Source of the DNA: Actinomyces ruminis
GTDB taxonomy: Bacteria > Actinomycetota > Actinomycetes > Actinomycetales > Actinomycetaceae
Direction of reading: 5' to 3'
Assembly (NCBI RefSeq): GCF_002154335.2
Contig: NZ_MTPX02000028.1
Location: 1 to 64,000, forward strand
Length of the DNA: 64,000 nt
This document shows, one piece after another, positions 29,342 through 40,567 of the stretch; the stretch's first letter is position 1, and each line of letters starts with the position of its first letter. The notes beneath the pieces are model-generated. The model made no database searches and was not told where the DNA came from. It saw nothing but the letters and a program-made list of their open reading frames with translations. Position numbers and translations under genes: made by a program.

Positions 29342-29404
29342 GCCGCGAGGCTACGTGACATGGCAGCACAGGTCCATGGGTAGGTGTGCCCAGATAGGTC
29401 GCAT

Positions 29405-30643
29405 CTACCGGTCTCGGCGGAGGGAAACTAGGACCTCGGCGTGATCGGTGTGGGGAAACATGTCGAACAGCCGTGCCCGCTGCACGCGCAGCGACGGCAT
29501 CTGCTCCAGGTCCTTCGCCAGGCTCTCCGGGTTGCACGAGGAGTACAGCACCCGCTCCACCCCCGAGGCCTCAATACGTGCGGCCAGCTCCGCGCCGATG
29601 CCGCGCCGCGGCGGATTGACCACCAGCAGGTCCGGCATCGCTCCGGCTCCCGGGTCCAGCACCGCGGCGTCCCCGGCCTCGAACCGTACCCGCTCCTCGG
29701 GCAGGCGCATCAACCGAGCACTGGCCCGGGCGCCGTCGATCGCCGAGGCCGAGACCTCTACCCCGAGCACGCTTCGGCTCGGTCCTGCCAACGCGAGGGC
29801 GAAGCCGCCGACCCCGCAGAACAGGTCCCACACCCGGGCCGGGCCGGAAAGCGCGGCATCAGCCCAGTCGCGGGCGGTCGCGTACAGCTGCTCGGCGATG
29901 GCGGTGTTGGTCTGGAAGAAGGAGCGCGTCGGTAAATACAGGGGCAGCTCACGTGTGCCCGGAGTCGGCAGACGCAGCCGCATGAGCAGGCGGTCGTCCG
30001 CAGTGAGCACGACCTCCTCCGGTCCCTCGATGATCGCCTGGTGCACCGGCTGAATGTTGGCGCTGAGCACCGCCAGCGTCGGCAGTTCCCGCTGCAGAAC
30101 CGGCAGGGCCGCGCGCAGGTCTGCCATGTGCCGGCGGCTGCGCAGCACGAAGCGCACCATCAGGTCCCCGTCCGGGGAGGCCGTCACCAGCACGTGCTTG
30201 AGCTCGCCGCGCCGCGCCGACACGTCGTAGGGCGTAAGCCCGAGCGCCGTGATGGTGCGCGCGAGCACCGGCAGTGCCGCCTCGATCTCGGGCACGTGCA
30301 GGGGGCAGGTGCGCAGGTCGACGCCGTGTCCGCCCGGCCCGAGGATGCCCAGAATCGGGTCGGGCGCCGTCCCCGCGACCACCATCTTGGCCTTGTTGCG
30401 GAAGCGCTGCGGCGCACTCGCGGCCGGCGACTCCCACACCCCGGCCGGGATGGGGTTCGCGCCGGCGGACAGCAGCGCGGCGATCCGGGCCTGTTTGCGG
30501 GCCAGCTGCGCGGGCAGCGGCGTCGACATGTGCGGGCAGGAGCGGCAGGTGCCGGCCTCGTGCAACGGGCACAGCGACGTCGACCCGGCCGATGCAGCCG
30601 GGGGCGTGCTGATGGACGTGCGTGCGGGAACCACGGGTCGCAT
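29405..30643 (-). CDS. 23S rRNA (uracil-C5)-methyltransferase, RlmC-like
   Basis: 412 residues from ATG 30643. Uses S-adenosylmethionine to methylate a uracil in rRNA. An iron-sulfur cluster site is formed by C25, C33 and C36 ([12 protein letters not shown]) and C113 (RTCPLH). The methyltransferase half has [15 protein letters not shown] (SAM loop), NPPRRGIG and the catalytic Cys in [13 protein letters not shown] near the C-terminus. This arrangement is that of RlmC/TrmA-type enzymes; target base is by analogy. Diverges from ispF. Confidence 0.88.
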   Translation of the reverse strand: MRPVVPARTSISTPPAASAGSTSLCPLHEAGTCRSCPHMSTPLPAQLARKQARIAALLSAGANPIPAGVWESPAASAPQRFRNKAKMVVAGTAPDPILGILGPGGHGVDLRTCPLHVPEIEAALPVLARTITALGLTPYDVSARRGELKHVLVTASPDGDLMVRFVLRSRRHMADLRAALPVLQRELPTLAVLSANIQPVHQAIIEGPEEVVLTADDRLLMRLRLPTPGTRELPLYLPTRSFFQTNTAIAEQLYATARDWADAALSGPARVWDLFCGVGGFALALAGPSRSVLGVEVSASAIDGARASARLMRLPEERVRFEAGDAAVLDPGAGAMPDLLVVNPPRRGIGAELAARIEASGVERVLYSSCNPESLAKDLEQMPSLRVQRARLFDMFPHTDHAEVLVSLRRDR

Positions 30644-30750
30644 TGTCCGGCCGTATCCCGCCGTCTCGTCAAGGCGGCGGGTGTTCCCCGCGACGCGCGG
30701 GGCGGAGGAGCCTGCACGGGCCCCAGGGAATACGCGGCAGACTGTGGCGC

Positions 30751-31329
30751 ATGAGTGATGCACCTGAGAGCGAGATTCCGGCGCGGCGCACCGCCCGCCA
30801 CGCGGCCGATGCCGCCGCCTACCGCGCGCAGATCGCCCAGTGGGCACCGCGCACCGGCATCGGCACCGATGTGCACGCCTTCGCCGACCCGGACTCCGGC
30901 ACCCCGATGCAGTTGGCCTGCCTGAACTGGCCCGACGAGGTCGGGCTGGCGGGGCATTCCGACGGCGACGTCGTCGCCCACGCCTGCTGCGACGCCCTGC
31001 TGTCCGCCGCGGGCCTGGGAGACCTGGGCAGCAACTTCGGCACGGACGCGCCGGAGTGGAAGAACGCCGCCGGGGCCGCGCTGCTCGCCGAGACCGCCAA
31101 GCGGGTACGCGAGGCCGGCTTCGAAATCGGGAACGTCGCCGTTCAACTGGTCGGTGCCCGCCCGCGTGTGGCCCATCGCATGGGGGAGGCCACTGCCGCC
31201 TTGAGCGACGCCGCCGGCGCCCGGGTGACCTTCTCGGCCACGACGACCGACCATCTGGGCTTCCTCGGCCGTGAGGAGGGACTGGCGGCCATCGCCTCTG
31301 CCCTGGTCTGGCCGGTGCCGCAGGCCTAG
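30751..31329 (+). CDS. ispF: 2-C-methyl-D-erythritol 2,4-cyclodiphosphate synthase
   Basis: Fifth step of the MEP isoprenoid pathway; trimer with a zinc site. 192 residues, a little long because of a ~35-residue N-terminal extension. GIGTDVHAF carries the metal-binding Dx[21 protein letters not shown] gives the third ligand His; [20 protein letters not shown] is the C-terminal signature. Monofunctional (no IspD fused). ATG 30751 is seven bases after CAGACT (30738-30743), so a leaderless start is possible. Confidence 0.95.
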   Translation: MSDAPESEIPARRTARHAADAAAYRAQIAQWAPRTGIGTDVHAFADPDSGTPMQLACLNWPDEVGLAGHSDGDVVAHACCDALLSAAGLGDLGSNFGTDAPEWKNAAGAALLAETAKRVREAGFEIGNVAVQLVGARPRVAHRMGEATAALSDAAGARVTFSATTTDHLGFLGREEGLAAIASALVWPVPQA

Positions 31330-31380
31330 CCGCCACCTGGCGAGCACGGCCGGACTTGCCGCACCCGCTAGGCTGCGGGG

Positions 31381-32904
31381 GTGAGCACCTCCGCGAATGA
31401 CGCGCGTCCCGCGCTGAACCTGCGCCTGTATGACACGGCCGCTCAGGCCGTCGTACCTCTGGCGCCCACCGTCACGCCCGGCACGGTGGCGATCTACCTG
31501 TGTGGTGCCACGGTCCAGGGCTCCCCGCACATCGGTCACATGCGCTCCGCCATCGCCTTCGACGTGCTGCGCCGCTGGCTGACCCGCTGCGGACAGAACG
31601 TGATCCTGATCCGCAACGTCACCGACATCGACGACAAGATCCTGGCCAAGTCGGCGGCCGCCGATCCGCCCGTGCCCTGGTGGGCGTGGGCGCAGCGGCA
31701 CGAGCGCGAGTTCGACGCCGCCTACCGGGCCCTCGGCGTGCAGGCCCCCACCTACGAGCCGCGCGCCACCGGCCATATCCCCGAGATGATCGACCTGGTG
31801 CAGCGGTTGCTGGACGCCGGGCACGCCTACACCGGTCAGACGGGCAATGTCTACTTCGACGTGCGTTCCCTACCGGACTACGGCTCACTAACCAACCAGA
31901 GCGTCGACGACCTGGCCACCACCGAGGACGATGCCCAGATCGATGCGGACGTGGAGGCGGACAAGCGCGACCCGCGCGACTTCGCCCTGTGGAAGGCAGC
32001 CAAGCCCACCGAACCGGCCGACGCCGCCTGGGACGCCCCCTGGGGCAGGGGCCGGCCCGGCTGGCACCTGGAGTGCTCGGCCATGAGCAGGCGGTATCTG
32101 GGGGAGTCCTTCGACATCCACGGGGGCGGCATCGACCTGCGCTTCCCGCACCACGAGAATGAGCAGGCCCAGTCGCACGGTGCCGGCTGGGGTTTCGCCC
32201 GCCACTGGGTGCACAACGCCTGGGTCACCATCAAGGGCGAGAAGATGAGCAAGTCGCTGGGCAACTCGCTGGTGGTCTCCGAGCTGCTCAAGCGCTACGA
32301 CCCGGCGGTGCTGCGCCTGGCACTGGGCACCGTCCACCACCGCTCCACCGTGGAGTTCTCCGAGGAGACCCTCGCCGACGCCGCCGCCCTGTGGGAGCGG
32401 CTCTCCGGAGCGATCGCGCGCGCGCTGGAGGTCACCGCCCCCGCCGACGGCGGCCCGAGCCCGGTTGACGCCCCCGCCGAGTCGGTGCGCGCGCGGGACC
32501 TGCCTGCGCAGTACGCCGCCGCCATGGATGATGATCTCAACCTCGCCGGCGCCATGGCCGTGGTCCACGCCAGCCTCAAGGCGCTCAACACGGCCCTGGC
32601 CGCGCCCACCCCCGATCTCGACGCCGTGTCCCAGGCGGCCCTGGACCTGCGCGCCCAGTTGGACGTGCTCGGCCTGGACCCCCTCGCCGAGCCCTGGCGC
32701 GATCGCGTGCTCGGTGCCGGCGGCAGCGCGGACGACGCCGCCATGCGCGCCCTGGACCGGCTGGTGACCGGGCTGCTGGAGCAGCGCGCACAGGCCCGTG
32801 CCGCCAAGGACTGGGCGCAGGCGGACGCGTTGCGCGACGAACTGTCCGCGGCCGGCGTCGTCGTCGAGGACAGTGCGGCGGGAGCCCGCTGGCACCTGGC
32901 CTGA
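31381..32904 (+). CDS. cysS: Cysteinyl-tRNA synthetase
   Basis: 507 residues, GTG start six bases after TAGGCT (31369-31374). Class I synthetase: zinc ligand C41 in LCGATV, HIGH-type motif in GSPHIGHM (50-53), second zinc Cys in HLECSAMS with HHENEQAQS, and KMSKS in [11 protein letters not shown] (~288). The DALR-type C-terminal domain follows ([20 protein letters not shown]). Full length with no break. The ispF-cysS-rlmB order is common in actinobacteria. Confidence 0.98.
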   Translation: MSTSANDARPALNLRLYDTAAQAVVPLAPTVTPGTVAIYLCGATVQGSPHIGHMRSAIAFDVLRRWLTRCGQNVILIRNVTDIDDKILAKSAAADPPVPWWAWAQRHEREFDAAYRALGVQAPTYEPRATGHIPEMIDLVQRLLDAGHAYTGQTGNVYFDVRSLPDYGSLTNQSVDDLATTEDDAQIDADVEADKRDPRDFALWKAAKPTEPADAAWDAPWGRGRPGWHLECSAMSRRYLGESFDIHGGGIDLRFPHHENEQAQSHGAGWGFARHWVHNAWVTIKGEKMSKSLGNSLVVSELLKRYDPAVLRLALGTVHHRSTVEFSEETLADAAALWERLSGAIARALEVTAPADGGPSPVDAPAESVRARDLPAQYAAAMDDDLNLAGAMAVVHASLKALNTALAAPTPDLDAVSQAALDLRAQLDVLGLDPLAEPWRDRVLGAGGSADDAAMRALDRLVTGLLEQRAQARAAKDWAQADALRDELSAAGVVVEDSAAGARWHLA

Positions 32905-32977
32905 GTCCTAAGCCCGGCCCGCAACACCATTCATAATCGCGGCCGTCGGCCGCCAACCGCAGAACAGGAGGCCCGCG

Positions 32978-33973
32978 ATGCCGGGAAACGACCAGCGCCA
33001 CGGCGCCATGCGCAAGCAGGGCAAGAAGATGGGCCCGCTCAAGGGCTCCGGCGGGGTGCGCCGCCGCGGCCTGGAGGGACGGGGACCCACCCCCAAGGCA
33101 GAGGACCGCGTCGGTCACCCGAAGGCGCGCGCCAAGGCCCGGGCCGAGTCCCGCGCCGCTCAGCACACGCACGCCGGGCGCCTGGATGAGGCCAGACGGC
33201 GCTTCGGCGTGCCGGGGGACCATGAGATCGTCTGCGGCCGCAACGCCGTCGCGGAGGCGGCTCGCGCGCGCGTGCCCATCGCCCGCGTGTTCATGGCGGC
33301 CTCCGCCCAATCCGATGAGCGCCTCAACGCCGTGGTGCGGCGGGCTGCCCTGGTTGGGGCACCGGTGGTGGAGGCCACCAAGCTCGACCTGGAGGCCCTC
33401 ACCGAGGGTGCCGCCCACCAGGGGGTTGCCATTGAGGTGCCCGCCTACGAGTACGTGCTCGCCCGCGACCTGCTGGAGCGTGCCCGCGACGCCGGGCACA
33501 CCCCCCTGCTGGTGGCGCTCGACCAGGTCACCGACCCCCACAACCTCGGGGCGGTGCTGCGCTCGGCCGGGGCCTTCGGCGTCGACGGTGTGATCGTGCC
33601 GGAGCGCCGCTCCGCGGGTGTGAACGCCACTGCCTGGAAGGTGTCTGCCGGTGCCGCTGCGCGGGTGCCGGTCGCGCGGGAGACGAACCTGGTGCGCAGC
33701 CTGCAGGCGCTCAAGCGGGAGGGTTGCTTCGTCGTCGGCCTGGACGGGCGGGCGACCACGCCGGTGGAGGAGTTGAATCTGGCGGACTCTCCGCTGGTGG
33801 TGGTCACCGGCGCGGAGGGCAGCGGACTGTCGCGGCTCGTGCGCGAGACCTGTGATCTGCTGGTCTCCGTCCCGATCGCCGGGACGGTGGAGTCTCTCAA
33901 TGCCGCCGTCGCCACCGGCATTGCCCTGTACGAGGTTGACCGGCTGCGCCGCCGGGCCGAGGCCGGCAAGTAG
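32978..33973 (+). CDS. rlmB: 23S rRNA 2'-O-methyltransferase RlmB (TrmH/SpoU family)
   Basis: 331 residues; AGGAGG precedes ATG 32978. A very basic ~70-residue N-terminal extension (KGSGGVRRRGLEGRGPTPKA) is typical of actinobacteria. Substrate-binding domain begins at EIVCGRNAVAEAARARVPI; the SPOUT knot shows DPHNLGAVLRSAGAFGVDGV, SAGAAARVPVA, VVVTGAEGSGLSRLVRE and VPIAGTVESLNAAVATGIAL. Methylates a guanosine 2'-OH in 23S rRNA by analogy with E. coli G2251. Confidence 0.92.
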   Translation: MPGNDQRHGAMRKQGKKMGPLKGSGGVRRRGLEGRGPTPKAEDRVGHPKARAKARAESRAAQHTHAGRLDEARRRFGVPGDHEIVCGRNAVAEAARARVPIARVFMAASAQSDERLNAVVRRAALVGAPVVEATKLDLEALTEGAAHQGVAIEVPAYEYVLARDLLERARDAGHTPLLVALDQVTDPHNLGAVLRSAGAFGVDGVIVPERRSAGVNATAWKVSAGAAARVPVARETNLVRSLQALKREGCFVVGLDGRATTPVEELNLADSPLVVVTGAEGSGLSRLVRETCDLLVSVPIAGTVESLNAAVATGIALYEVDRLRRRAEAGK

Positions 33974-34102
33974 CCCCGGGCGATCCGGCCGGGCTCCCCG
34001 GGCTGACCGGGAGGCTCTATGCTGACACAATGGTGGTGTCCCCGCCCGTCGCGTAGACGGGCCGGCGGACGACGGTCGTCACCATCCGACTAGGAGGCCT
34101 TC

Positions 34103-35342
34103 ATGGCTCAAGACCCCGCACAGCGCTGGAACCGCACTGAGGGAGTGCTCGTCGTGCCCGGAACCCAGCCGGACGCGGTTGCTGCGCGCCTGGCGGCGGA
34201 GCGGGTGGTTGCTCGCCTCGAGTGGTATCCGGCGACCTCCCACCTGCTGTCTCTCACCCTGCTGGCCGACGCCGACGGGCGCGTAGCCGTCACCCCGCCG
34301 TCCCGCGGCGGCGTGACGGCGGGGATTCGCATCAGCGAGCTGGTGGAGTCCCTCGCCCGCGAGTTCTCCGGCGACGTCACCATCGGTCCGGCCTCCTTCA
34401 ACGCCCTGCCCGCCGACGTCGCCCTGCCGACCGTTACCTCGGAGGCGCCGGACTGCTCCCGCACCGTGGTCGTCTCCCCGCTTAGCGCCTACATGGTGCC
34501 GCTGCAGGCCACTCTGCTGGAGCGGCCGCTGGCCGTCACCTCCTTGCCCGCGCTCGACCGGCGCATCGTCATGTACTCCGGCGAGGGCAATCAGTTGGGC
34601 GCCTTCGGCTGGGATCAGGAATCCCTGCCGGCCCTGGTGTTGACCGTGGACGCGCGGGACATTGCGGTGCGCGCCGTCACCACCGGGGAGAGCGAGGACG
34701 ACGCCGTCTTCTCCTGGGGGATGACGTCGCAGTACGTGTGGGGCGGCGTGGCCGAGCCGGGCCCGGCCCTGCGCGCCCTGGTGGACGAAATGCTCACCGA
34801 CTCTACCGACGTGTCGCTGGTGGCTGCGGCCGTGCCCGGGGCCGACGCGGAGGCAGTGGCGGAGGCCTTCTCCACGCCCGGTATCGACGGCCTGGTTGCC
34901 TGATCGATGCACTCGGCCTGCCCGACTGGGTGGCCTCGGTGCTGACCGGCCGGCTGGCGCCCACGGAGGCGCCCGGCGCCGTGGTGCACGAGCCGCGGGG
35001 CCTGTCCAACGCCGTGGGGCGTTCGGTTGGGCTCATGCTGCAGGATCCGGAGGCTCCTGGTTCAGCCTTCTGGCAGACCTACATCCGCGTGGTCACCGAG
35101 CGGCCCTGGCTCATGCGCGCCGGCGTTGCCCTGGAGGCCGGGTTGGTGGACTGCTGGTCGGCACGGCGGTGCGGCGCCGCGACCGCACCGGGGCGGTACA
35201 CCGCGGGCTGCTGACCACGGGCGTGGTGCTGCTGGTCGACGCGGTCACCGAGGCCTCCCTTGCCTCCTGGACCCGGCACCGGGAGCTGCGGCGCCGCGCG
35301 GACGAGGAGATGGCGCTGGTAGCCGAGGAACTTGGCGCCTGA
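34103..35342 (+). pseudogene. Protein of unknown function, about 413 residues, two frameshifts
   Basis: GGAGG precedes ATG 34103. The first 266 residues are open (TEGVLVVPGTQPDAVAARLA, MYSGEGNQLGAFGWDQESLP) and stop at TGA 34901 only because one C is missing in GTTGCCTGATC; restoring it gives GLVALIDALGLPDWVASVLT. A second missing G near 35148 restores LVGGLLVGTAVRRRDRTGAV and the end SWTRHRELRRRADEEMALVA. The C-terminal ~60 residues contain a hydrophobic segment and a charged helix. No family recognised. Confidence 0.7.
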
Positions 35343-35352
35343 CCTAAAGCGG

Positions 35353-37655
35353 CTAAAAAGGCGGAATCTCGTCGAGCAGTGGCGCCAGGCCGAGGTCGTG
35401 CAGGGCCTGCGGGTAGGCGGTGGTCTCGAAGGCACCGACGGGCTGGCCGGGCCGGGGACCGCGGCTGGTGACCCGCGGGGGTCCGCCACAGCGGTTGGCG
35501 GCCTGAGCACTGAGGTCGAGGCCGTGCTGGAGGCGGCCCACAACGGCGTCGTCGACGGCCGCGGTCAGGTGCGCGGGGACCTGTTGGGCGGGGACGCTCA
35601 GCTGGCGAGGGCCGATCTTGTGGGCCAGCAGGGTGATGCCCCCGTCCGGGCTGCGCCGGTAGCGGGCCCCGGTGGGAGTACACCAGGTCAGGTCGCCGGC
35701 GTCGGTGCGCGTGAGGCTCCAACCGGGCGTGTGCTTGAGCCGGTGGTGGGCCTGGCACAGGGTGGTGAGGTTAGTCAGGCTGGTCGCCCCGCCGTCGGCC
35801 CAGGGTTGGATGTGGTCCGTGTCGCAACGGGTGGCGGGGATGGTGCAGCCCGGGAACGTGCAGGAGTTGTCCCTGGCCTGCACCAGTTCGCGCAGGGAGG
35901 CCGGGGGCCGGTAGTGGGTGCGGCCCACGTCGAGCACGGTCCCCGAAACCGGGTCGGTGACCAGTCTGCGCCAGACGCCCCCGGCGGCGAGGGCGCGGGC
36001 GACGGCGGCGGGCACCGCCACGCTGTTAACGCCGATGGTGACTTCGGCCGCCGCAGGAGCGGCACCCGCGGCCGCATCGGTGAGAGGAACAGGGCCATGA
36101 CCGTCCCCAACCGCGGGCAGACTGCTCCCGGCGCGCGTGGGTGAGTCTGCGCGACCCGCAGTGGGCAGACTGCTCCCGTCGGTAGCGGGCATTTCGGGCA
36201 CACTTCGCCCCTCTAGTCTTGCTCCGGCACATGCGGACCGATCGGCGGCGTTGGCGGTGGTCGGCGGGCCAACACCAGTACCAGCGCCGTCAAGGAGCAG
36301 ATGGTCCAAGGGGACGGTGACGTCGACATTGATGGTGATCCCAGGTGACGGGAAGACGGCCTCTACCCCGGAGGCGTCCACCACGGGCGGCCGGGCTCCA
36401 CCAGGCTGCTGAGCCCGGCCAACAGCCCCGCTAACGGCACCCCGTCGGGCAACAGCTGTGCGCCGGTCGACACGGGTGCTCCACCGCTCGTGCTCGCACT
36501 CCCGGGGACGGTGAAGGGCAGCCGGCAGGCGGCGTACTGGCTGCCTTGCAGGGTGCGCAGCGTCATGCCGGTGATGGCGTCGGCCCGTAGCTGCGCCGGG
36601 GAGCGTTCATCTCCGGCTGCCCGGGCGGACGCGGCGATGGCGTCCAGAGTCGCATCCAGCAGGAACGCGTCCAGGCTAGGCAACAGCAACCGCATTTCAT
36701 GAACGCCCTCGCCCGCCTGGCGGGGCCGCGTGACATGCCTGCGGGCCAGGTTGCGCTTACGGCGGTTGCCGGCGCCGTCGGGGTCCAGCGCGGCCAGGGC
36801 GCGGTCAATATCCTTGGCCAGCTGCGACGTCGTTCTACGGGAGGCGCGGGGCAGGACCCGCTCCTGCACCGCCCTCGACACCTCCGCACCGGTCCCCTCC
36901 AGGCGCCGAACGACCAGGGCGGTCTTGCCTGCGTCCAGCAGACCGGCCCGGTGCAGCGCCTCGGTGGCCGCGAACTCGGGCTGAAGCAGGGCCTCGCCTC
37001 GATCCAGTATCCGACAAGCGCCCTGACGGGTGGTGCCGAGTCGGCAGGCGATCTCACCGCCGGTGGTGAAACGCCGCTCCTCCTCGGTCACCAGACACTC
37101 GGGGCGCCCGCCCGGCCCCCAGGGGGCTGCACCGCGGTTCATCTCCGGCGTGCGGGCAAGGCAGGCAGCCGCCGCACTTTCGCACCATGACGCCCAGGAG
37201 ACCAGCCGGTGGCATGCCGCCACCAGTTCGCTGAGCACCTGCCCGCCCAGCGCGGCCAGGCGATCGAGGCCGGTACCTTGGCCCCAGTCCACGCCCTGCT
37301 GCGCGGAGGTCTGCGCCAGGATGCGGTCGGCCGGGCTCGTGATGGTGTTGAACAGTTCGCCGGTGTCGGGAATCCCCAGTAGTCCGGCCAGCTCCGCGGC
37401 GCCAACGGCATCCGCGGCGCGCGCGTCTGCTGCGGCCTCTCCGGCGGCGGAGTCGGCCGCCTCATCGTCGGAATTGGTGGGGACCAGCATGCCGGCCAGC
37501 AGGCCCTCAACCAGGCTCGCCAGTTCTGCACCTGCGGGCACTTCCGCCAGACGCTCGATCAGAGCCGCGGACTCCCGCTCGGCGCCGGGCGGCACCATCC
37601 GATCCGACGGGGACGCCCCGCCGGATCGCCGCTCAGCACCATTGCCTTCGTACAT
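35353..37655 (-). CDS. DUF222 / HNH endonuclease-domain protein, one frameshift near 36375
   Basis: About 767 residues, minus strand, ATG 37655. The long N-terminal part is DUF222-like (LAALGGQVLSELVAACHRLV; RFTTGGEIACRLGTTRQGAC; LLDAGKTALVVRRLEGTG). A missing base near 36375 separates it from the C-terminal half, which holds an HNH motif: CTFPGCTIPATRCDTDHIQP and NLTTLCQAHHRLKH, with paired Cys for zinc. Proteins of this build (REP13E12 type) are abundant in actinobacteria, often in multiple copies. Nuclease activity is predicted, biological role unknown. Confidence 0.88.
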
Positions 37656-37751
37656 GCTGCCACGGTATCGCGCGGCACCGACACGAATTCGGGCCCCTTA
37701 ACTCACGGTGACGTGCCGAGCCGCGGTGAGCGGATCCGTAGACTGCGAGCC

Positions 37752-38504
37752 ATGGTCCGGTCGCTACCGTTGTCACTGGTGATCAGCATGCTCGGGGCGC
37801 GCGAGGACGCCGGTGTGGCCACACCGCCCGACGACGCCGCCTATGGCGCGCTGATCGGTGAGGCGGCGATCCGGGGACTGACACTGGTACCCCCGGCCGA
37901 TTACGCCGGGCTGGCCATCGAGGAGGGATGGTGGGGCCGACCGCCCGGAGCGGCGGATGACTTCGTTGGTGACGGCGCCGTCGGCTGGTTCCAGGTCGGG
38001 GTGTCACGGGACCTGACCCCCGGCAGCATCAGTCTGATCTGCGAGTGTGCCTATGCCGCCTGCCGGGACGTTGGCCCATTCGCGTTCCAGGGGCTGGTGC
38101 TGCGATTCCTCTCGGAGCGGGTCGCATACGACCACTCCTTCGCCACCTACATTGCGGAGCGACTGCCAGCGCACGGCGAGGCTGCCATGAAGCCGGTGAC
38201 GATCACCACGGAGGTGCGGGAGGGGACTCGGGATGACGCAGTGCGCGTCTTACTCGACTCCGCCGACGAGCTGCTGTCTCTGCTGGCTGATGCCGCGGGC
38301 TGGGAGCTGCGCCACGAGGTGTTGGGCTCGCCGCGCGTCGGCTCGGGGCGAGCACAGCTGTGCATGCGAGTGCCCTACTGGTCGCACACGATGGCGGCCT
38401 TCCTGTGCGCGCTGGTGCTGGCGGCCGACGACGTCGGACTGCTCACCGGCGTGCGCGTGACTCTGACTCGCTCAGCAGTAGGCCCTCGGCGAAGGAGGGG
38501 GTGA
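37752..38504 (+). CDS. Protein of unknown function
   Basis: About 250 residues. I prefer ATG 37752, seven bases after TAGACT (37739-37744), over the upstream in-frame GTG 37713. The sequence has an acidic, tryptophan-containing middle (AIEEGWWGRPPGAADDFVGD), CECAYAACRDVGPFAFQG and a C-terminal strand-rich half (MKPVTITTEVREGTRDDAVR). No signal or membrane helix. Its last ~60 bases overlap the end of the isomerase gene on the other strand, which is unusual; a missed base near the 3' end could explain it. Confidence 0.6.
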   Translation: MVRSLPLSLVISMLGAREDAGVATPPDDAAYGALIGEAAIRGLTLVPPADYAGLAIEEGWWGRPPGAADDFVGDGAVGWFQVGVSRDLTPGSISLICECAYAACRDVGPFAFQGLVLRFLSERVAYDHSFATYIAERLPAHGEAAMKPVTITTEVREGTRDDAVRVLLDSADELLSLLADAAGWELRHEVLGSPRVGSGRAQLCMRVPYWSHTMAAFLCALVLAADDVGLLTGVRVTLTRSAVGPRRRRG

Positions 38505-39678
38505 TCGGCAGGCGGCCGACGAGCATCGCCTGGAGGGCGTGGTAGATGTCGGGCTTGCCCGACCACGTGGACGAGATTGATCGCTCATCCGAGTGGAGTT
38601 CCTCGCGCCACTGGCCGGGATCCTCAATCAGGTGCTTTCGGGCCCAGGCGGCGTAAATATCGACGTCATGCTCGTAGGAGTCGTCCCCGGTGGCCTGTCG
38701 CAGTGTTTCCGCGGCGCTGATGCCCTCGCACAGCACCCAGGACAGGCGCTCGCGGACCACGGGGTGCCCGTGAAAGTCCACCGTGTACACGAAGCCCTGA
38801 CTGCCGTCCGTGCCCCACCCCTCCTGCAACGCCTGTCGGTACATGCGCTTCGGAAGGCTGTCCAGCAGCGGGTCGAAGCCGATGCCCGCGGCGGAGCACG
38901 CGGTGCGTAACTGAACCATCAGCCGCGCCCACTCCAGCCAGTGCCCCACCACAGACCCGTAGGGGCGGAAGGCGTCGGTGGGGCGGTCCCGGTTGTAGTC
39001 GAGGACGGCGCGCCAGGAGGAGTCGAAGTGCTCGGGCAGGCGGAAGGCGTGGGTGACCACCGCCTGCGCGATCCGACTGGTGATTCGCACGGCCCGTCGC
39101 AGGTGCAATGGCTCACGGGTGGCCGAGTAAGCCGCCAGCAGCGCCTCCACCGTGTACATGTTCGCATTCGCCCCGCGGTAGGGGTCGACGGCGAGGGTCT
39201 CGCGCTTACGAGCGTCCACCACCATTCCGGCGTCTTCGTCCCACCACAGCCGCTCGAAGGTGAGCAGGGCCGCATCCAGTAGCTCCTGTGCCCGCGGCAC
39301 CTCCGCCAGCAGCGCGGAGGCGGCGGCCAGGATGACGAAGCTGTGGTCGTAGGAGCGTAGCGGTCCCGGGAGAGGTGTGCCGTCCATGTCGACGGCGCGG
39401 AACCAGGCGCCGGTTGAGGCATCGTGCAGTGGACTGTCCAGGAGACGGGCGATGCCGTGTGCGGCCAGGGCTGCGCAGTCCGGGTCGCCCATGAGATGGC
39501 CCAGGGCGAAGCAGTGGGTCATGCGGCCGGTGATCCACAGGTGCACGCCGCGACCGACGTCGATGTTGCCGTCGTCGTCCAACCACCCGAATCCGTGCTC
39601 GATGCGGGAGCGCTTGCCGAAGGCGAGCAGGCTCCAGGCCTGCGCATCGAAGAGCTGGCGGGTGGTCAGCGTGGTCAT
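38443..39678 (-). CDS. AGE/YihS-family sugar isomerase or epimerase
   Basis: 411 residues; GGAGG precedes ATG 39678. An (alpha/alpha)6-barrel of the N-acylglucosamine 2-epimerase superfamily: HGFGWLDDDGNIDVGRGVHL, WITGRMTHCFALGHLMGDPD, SYDHSFVILAAASALL, RGANANMYTVEALLAAYSAT, FRPYGSVVGHWLEWARLMV and STWSGKPDIYHALQAML. The length and motifs fit the YihS branch, which interconverts aldoses and ketoses (mannose-fructose, or sulfoquinovose-sulfofructose). Pairs with the DeoR gene upstream and the divergent importer, aldolase and kinase genes. Substrate is not proven. Confidence 0.85.
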   Translation of the reverse strand: MTTLTTRQLFDAQAWSLLAFGKRSRIEHGFGWLDDDGNIDVGRGVHLWITGRMTHCFALGHLMGDPDCAALAAHGIARLLDSPLHDASTGAWFRAVDMDGTPLPGPLRSYDHSFVILAAASALLAEVPRAQELLDAALLTFERLWWDEDAGMVVDARKRETLAVDPYRGANANMYTVEALLAAYSATREPLHLRRAVRITSRIAQAVVTHAFRLPEHFDSSWRAVLDYNRDRPTDAFRPYGSVVGHWLEWARLMVQLRTACSAAGIGFDPLLDSLPKRMYRQALQEGWGTDGSQGFVYTVDFHGHPVVRERLSWVLCEGISAAETLRQATGDDSYEHDVDIYAAWARKHLIEDPGQWREELHSDERSISSTWSGKPDIYHALQAMLVGRLPITPSFAEGLLLSESESRARR

Positions 39679-39738
39679 TGACTCCTCCTCGACCCAGGGC
39701 GGGGCCCGACCAAGCGTGGCACGGACGCCGGTTCAGTT

Positions 39739-40544
39739 TCAATAGGGCGTATCCGGGGTGAGCACCTGAACCGAGTTGGCACTCAGTGCGGCCGCGAGCT
39801 CGGCACTCGGCTGCTCGTTGGTGATCAGGTAGTCGGCGATCGCAAGCTCGCCGATCGCCGCGAAGAGACGACGGTCGAACTTGGTGGAGTCGGCGAGGAT
39901 GGCCACACGGCGGGCGCGGGCGGCCATCTGCCCGAGCATGGCGGCCTCGTCCAGATTGGAGGTGGAATAGCCGCCGACGTCGACGGCGCCGACGCCGATG
40001 AGGGCGAGGTCGACGTGAATGTCGTTCTCCACTCCGGAGATGGCGGAGGCGAAGGCGACCGGCCGATGGTGACTCGCCCCGAGAGCCGGACGTGTCCGCC
40101 GATGACGTACACATCCCGGCACGCCTCCGGATTGATCTCCACCGGCAGCGCCAGGTTGTTGGTGGCGATGATCAGTTCCCGCTTGTCGGTCAGGTGGTGG
40201 ACCAGTGACAGTGCCGTGGTACCCCCGTTGATGAACAGGACGTTGCCGTCCTGCACCAGCCCGGCGGCGACCTTGCCGATGCGCTCCTTCTGCGAGGACT
40301 GCAGGCGTGCGCGGTCGGTCAGGTTCGTGTCATGCCAGGGGACGGCGGAGTTGGACATGGCGCCGCCGTGCACGCGGATGAGCAGGCCGTCGGCGTCGAG
40401 TTGATCCAGGTCGCGGCGGATGGTGTCGGCCGAGACGCCGAAGTGGTCGGCCAGCGCCGTCACCGTCACCTGGCCCATCCGGTTGACGTAGCCGGCGATC
40501 TCGGCCTTCCGCCCTCCAGGGAGGCGGGGTACGACGTCGTTCAT
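39739..40544 (-). CDS. DeoR-family transcriptional regulator of the sugar locus, one frameshift
   Basis: About 268 residues from ATG 40544. Winged helix-turn-helix at residues ~12-60: AGYVNRMGQVTVTALADHFG, VSADTIRRDLDQLDADGLLI, RVHGGAM. The sensor domain reads VLFINGGTTALSLVHHL and ATNNLALPVEINPEA. Near 40065 one C is missing after RVTIG; restoring it gives PVAFASAISGVENDIHVDLA and DSTKFDRRLFAAIGELAIAD. DeoR proteins usually sense a sugar phosphate. Likely represses both itself and the divergent transport operon. Confidence 0.88.
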
Positions 40545-40567
40545 GGCAGAAGTCTATGCGGCATACA

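Noticed and set aside
37713-38504. Treating the overlap with the isomerase 3' end as a sign of antisense regulation
   Set aside because: A 62-base convergent overlap is more simply explained by a missed base near the end of one gene, given the many indels in this window.
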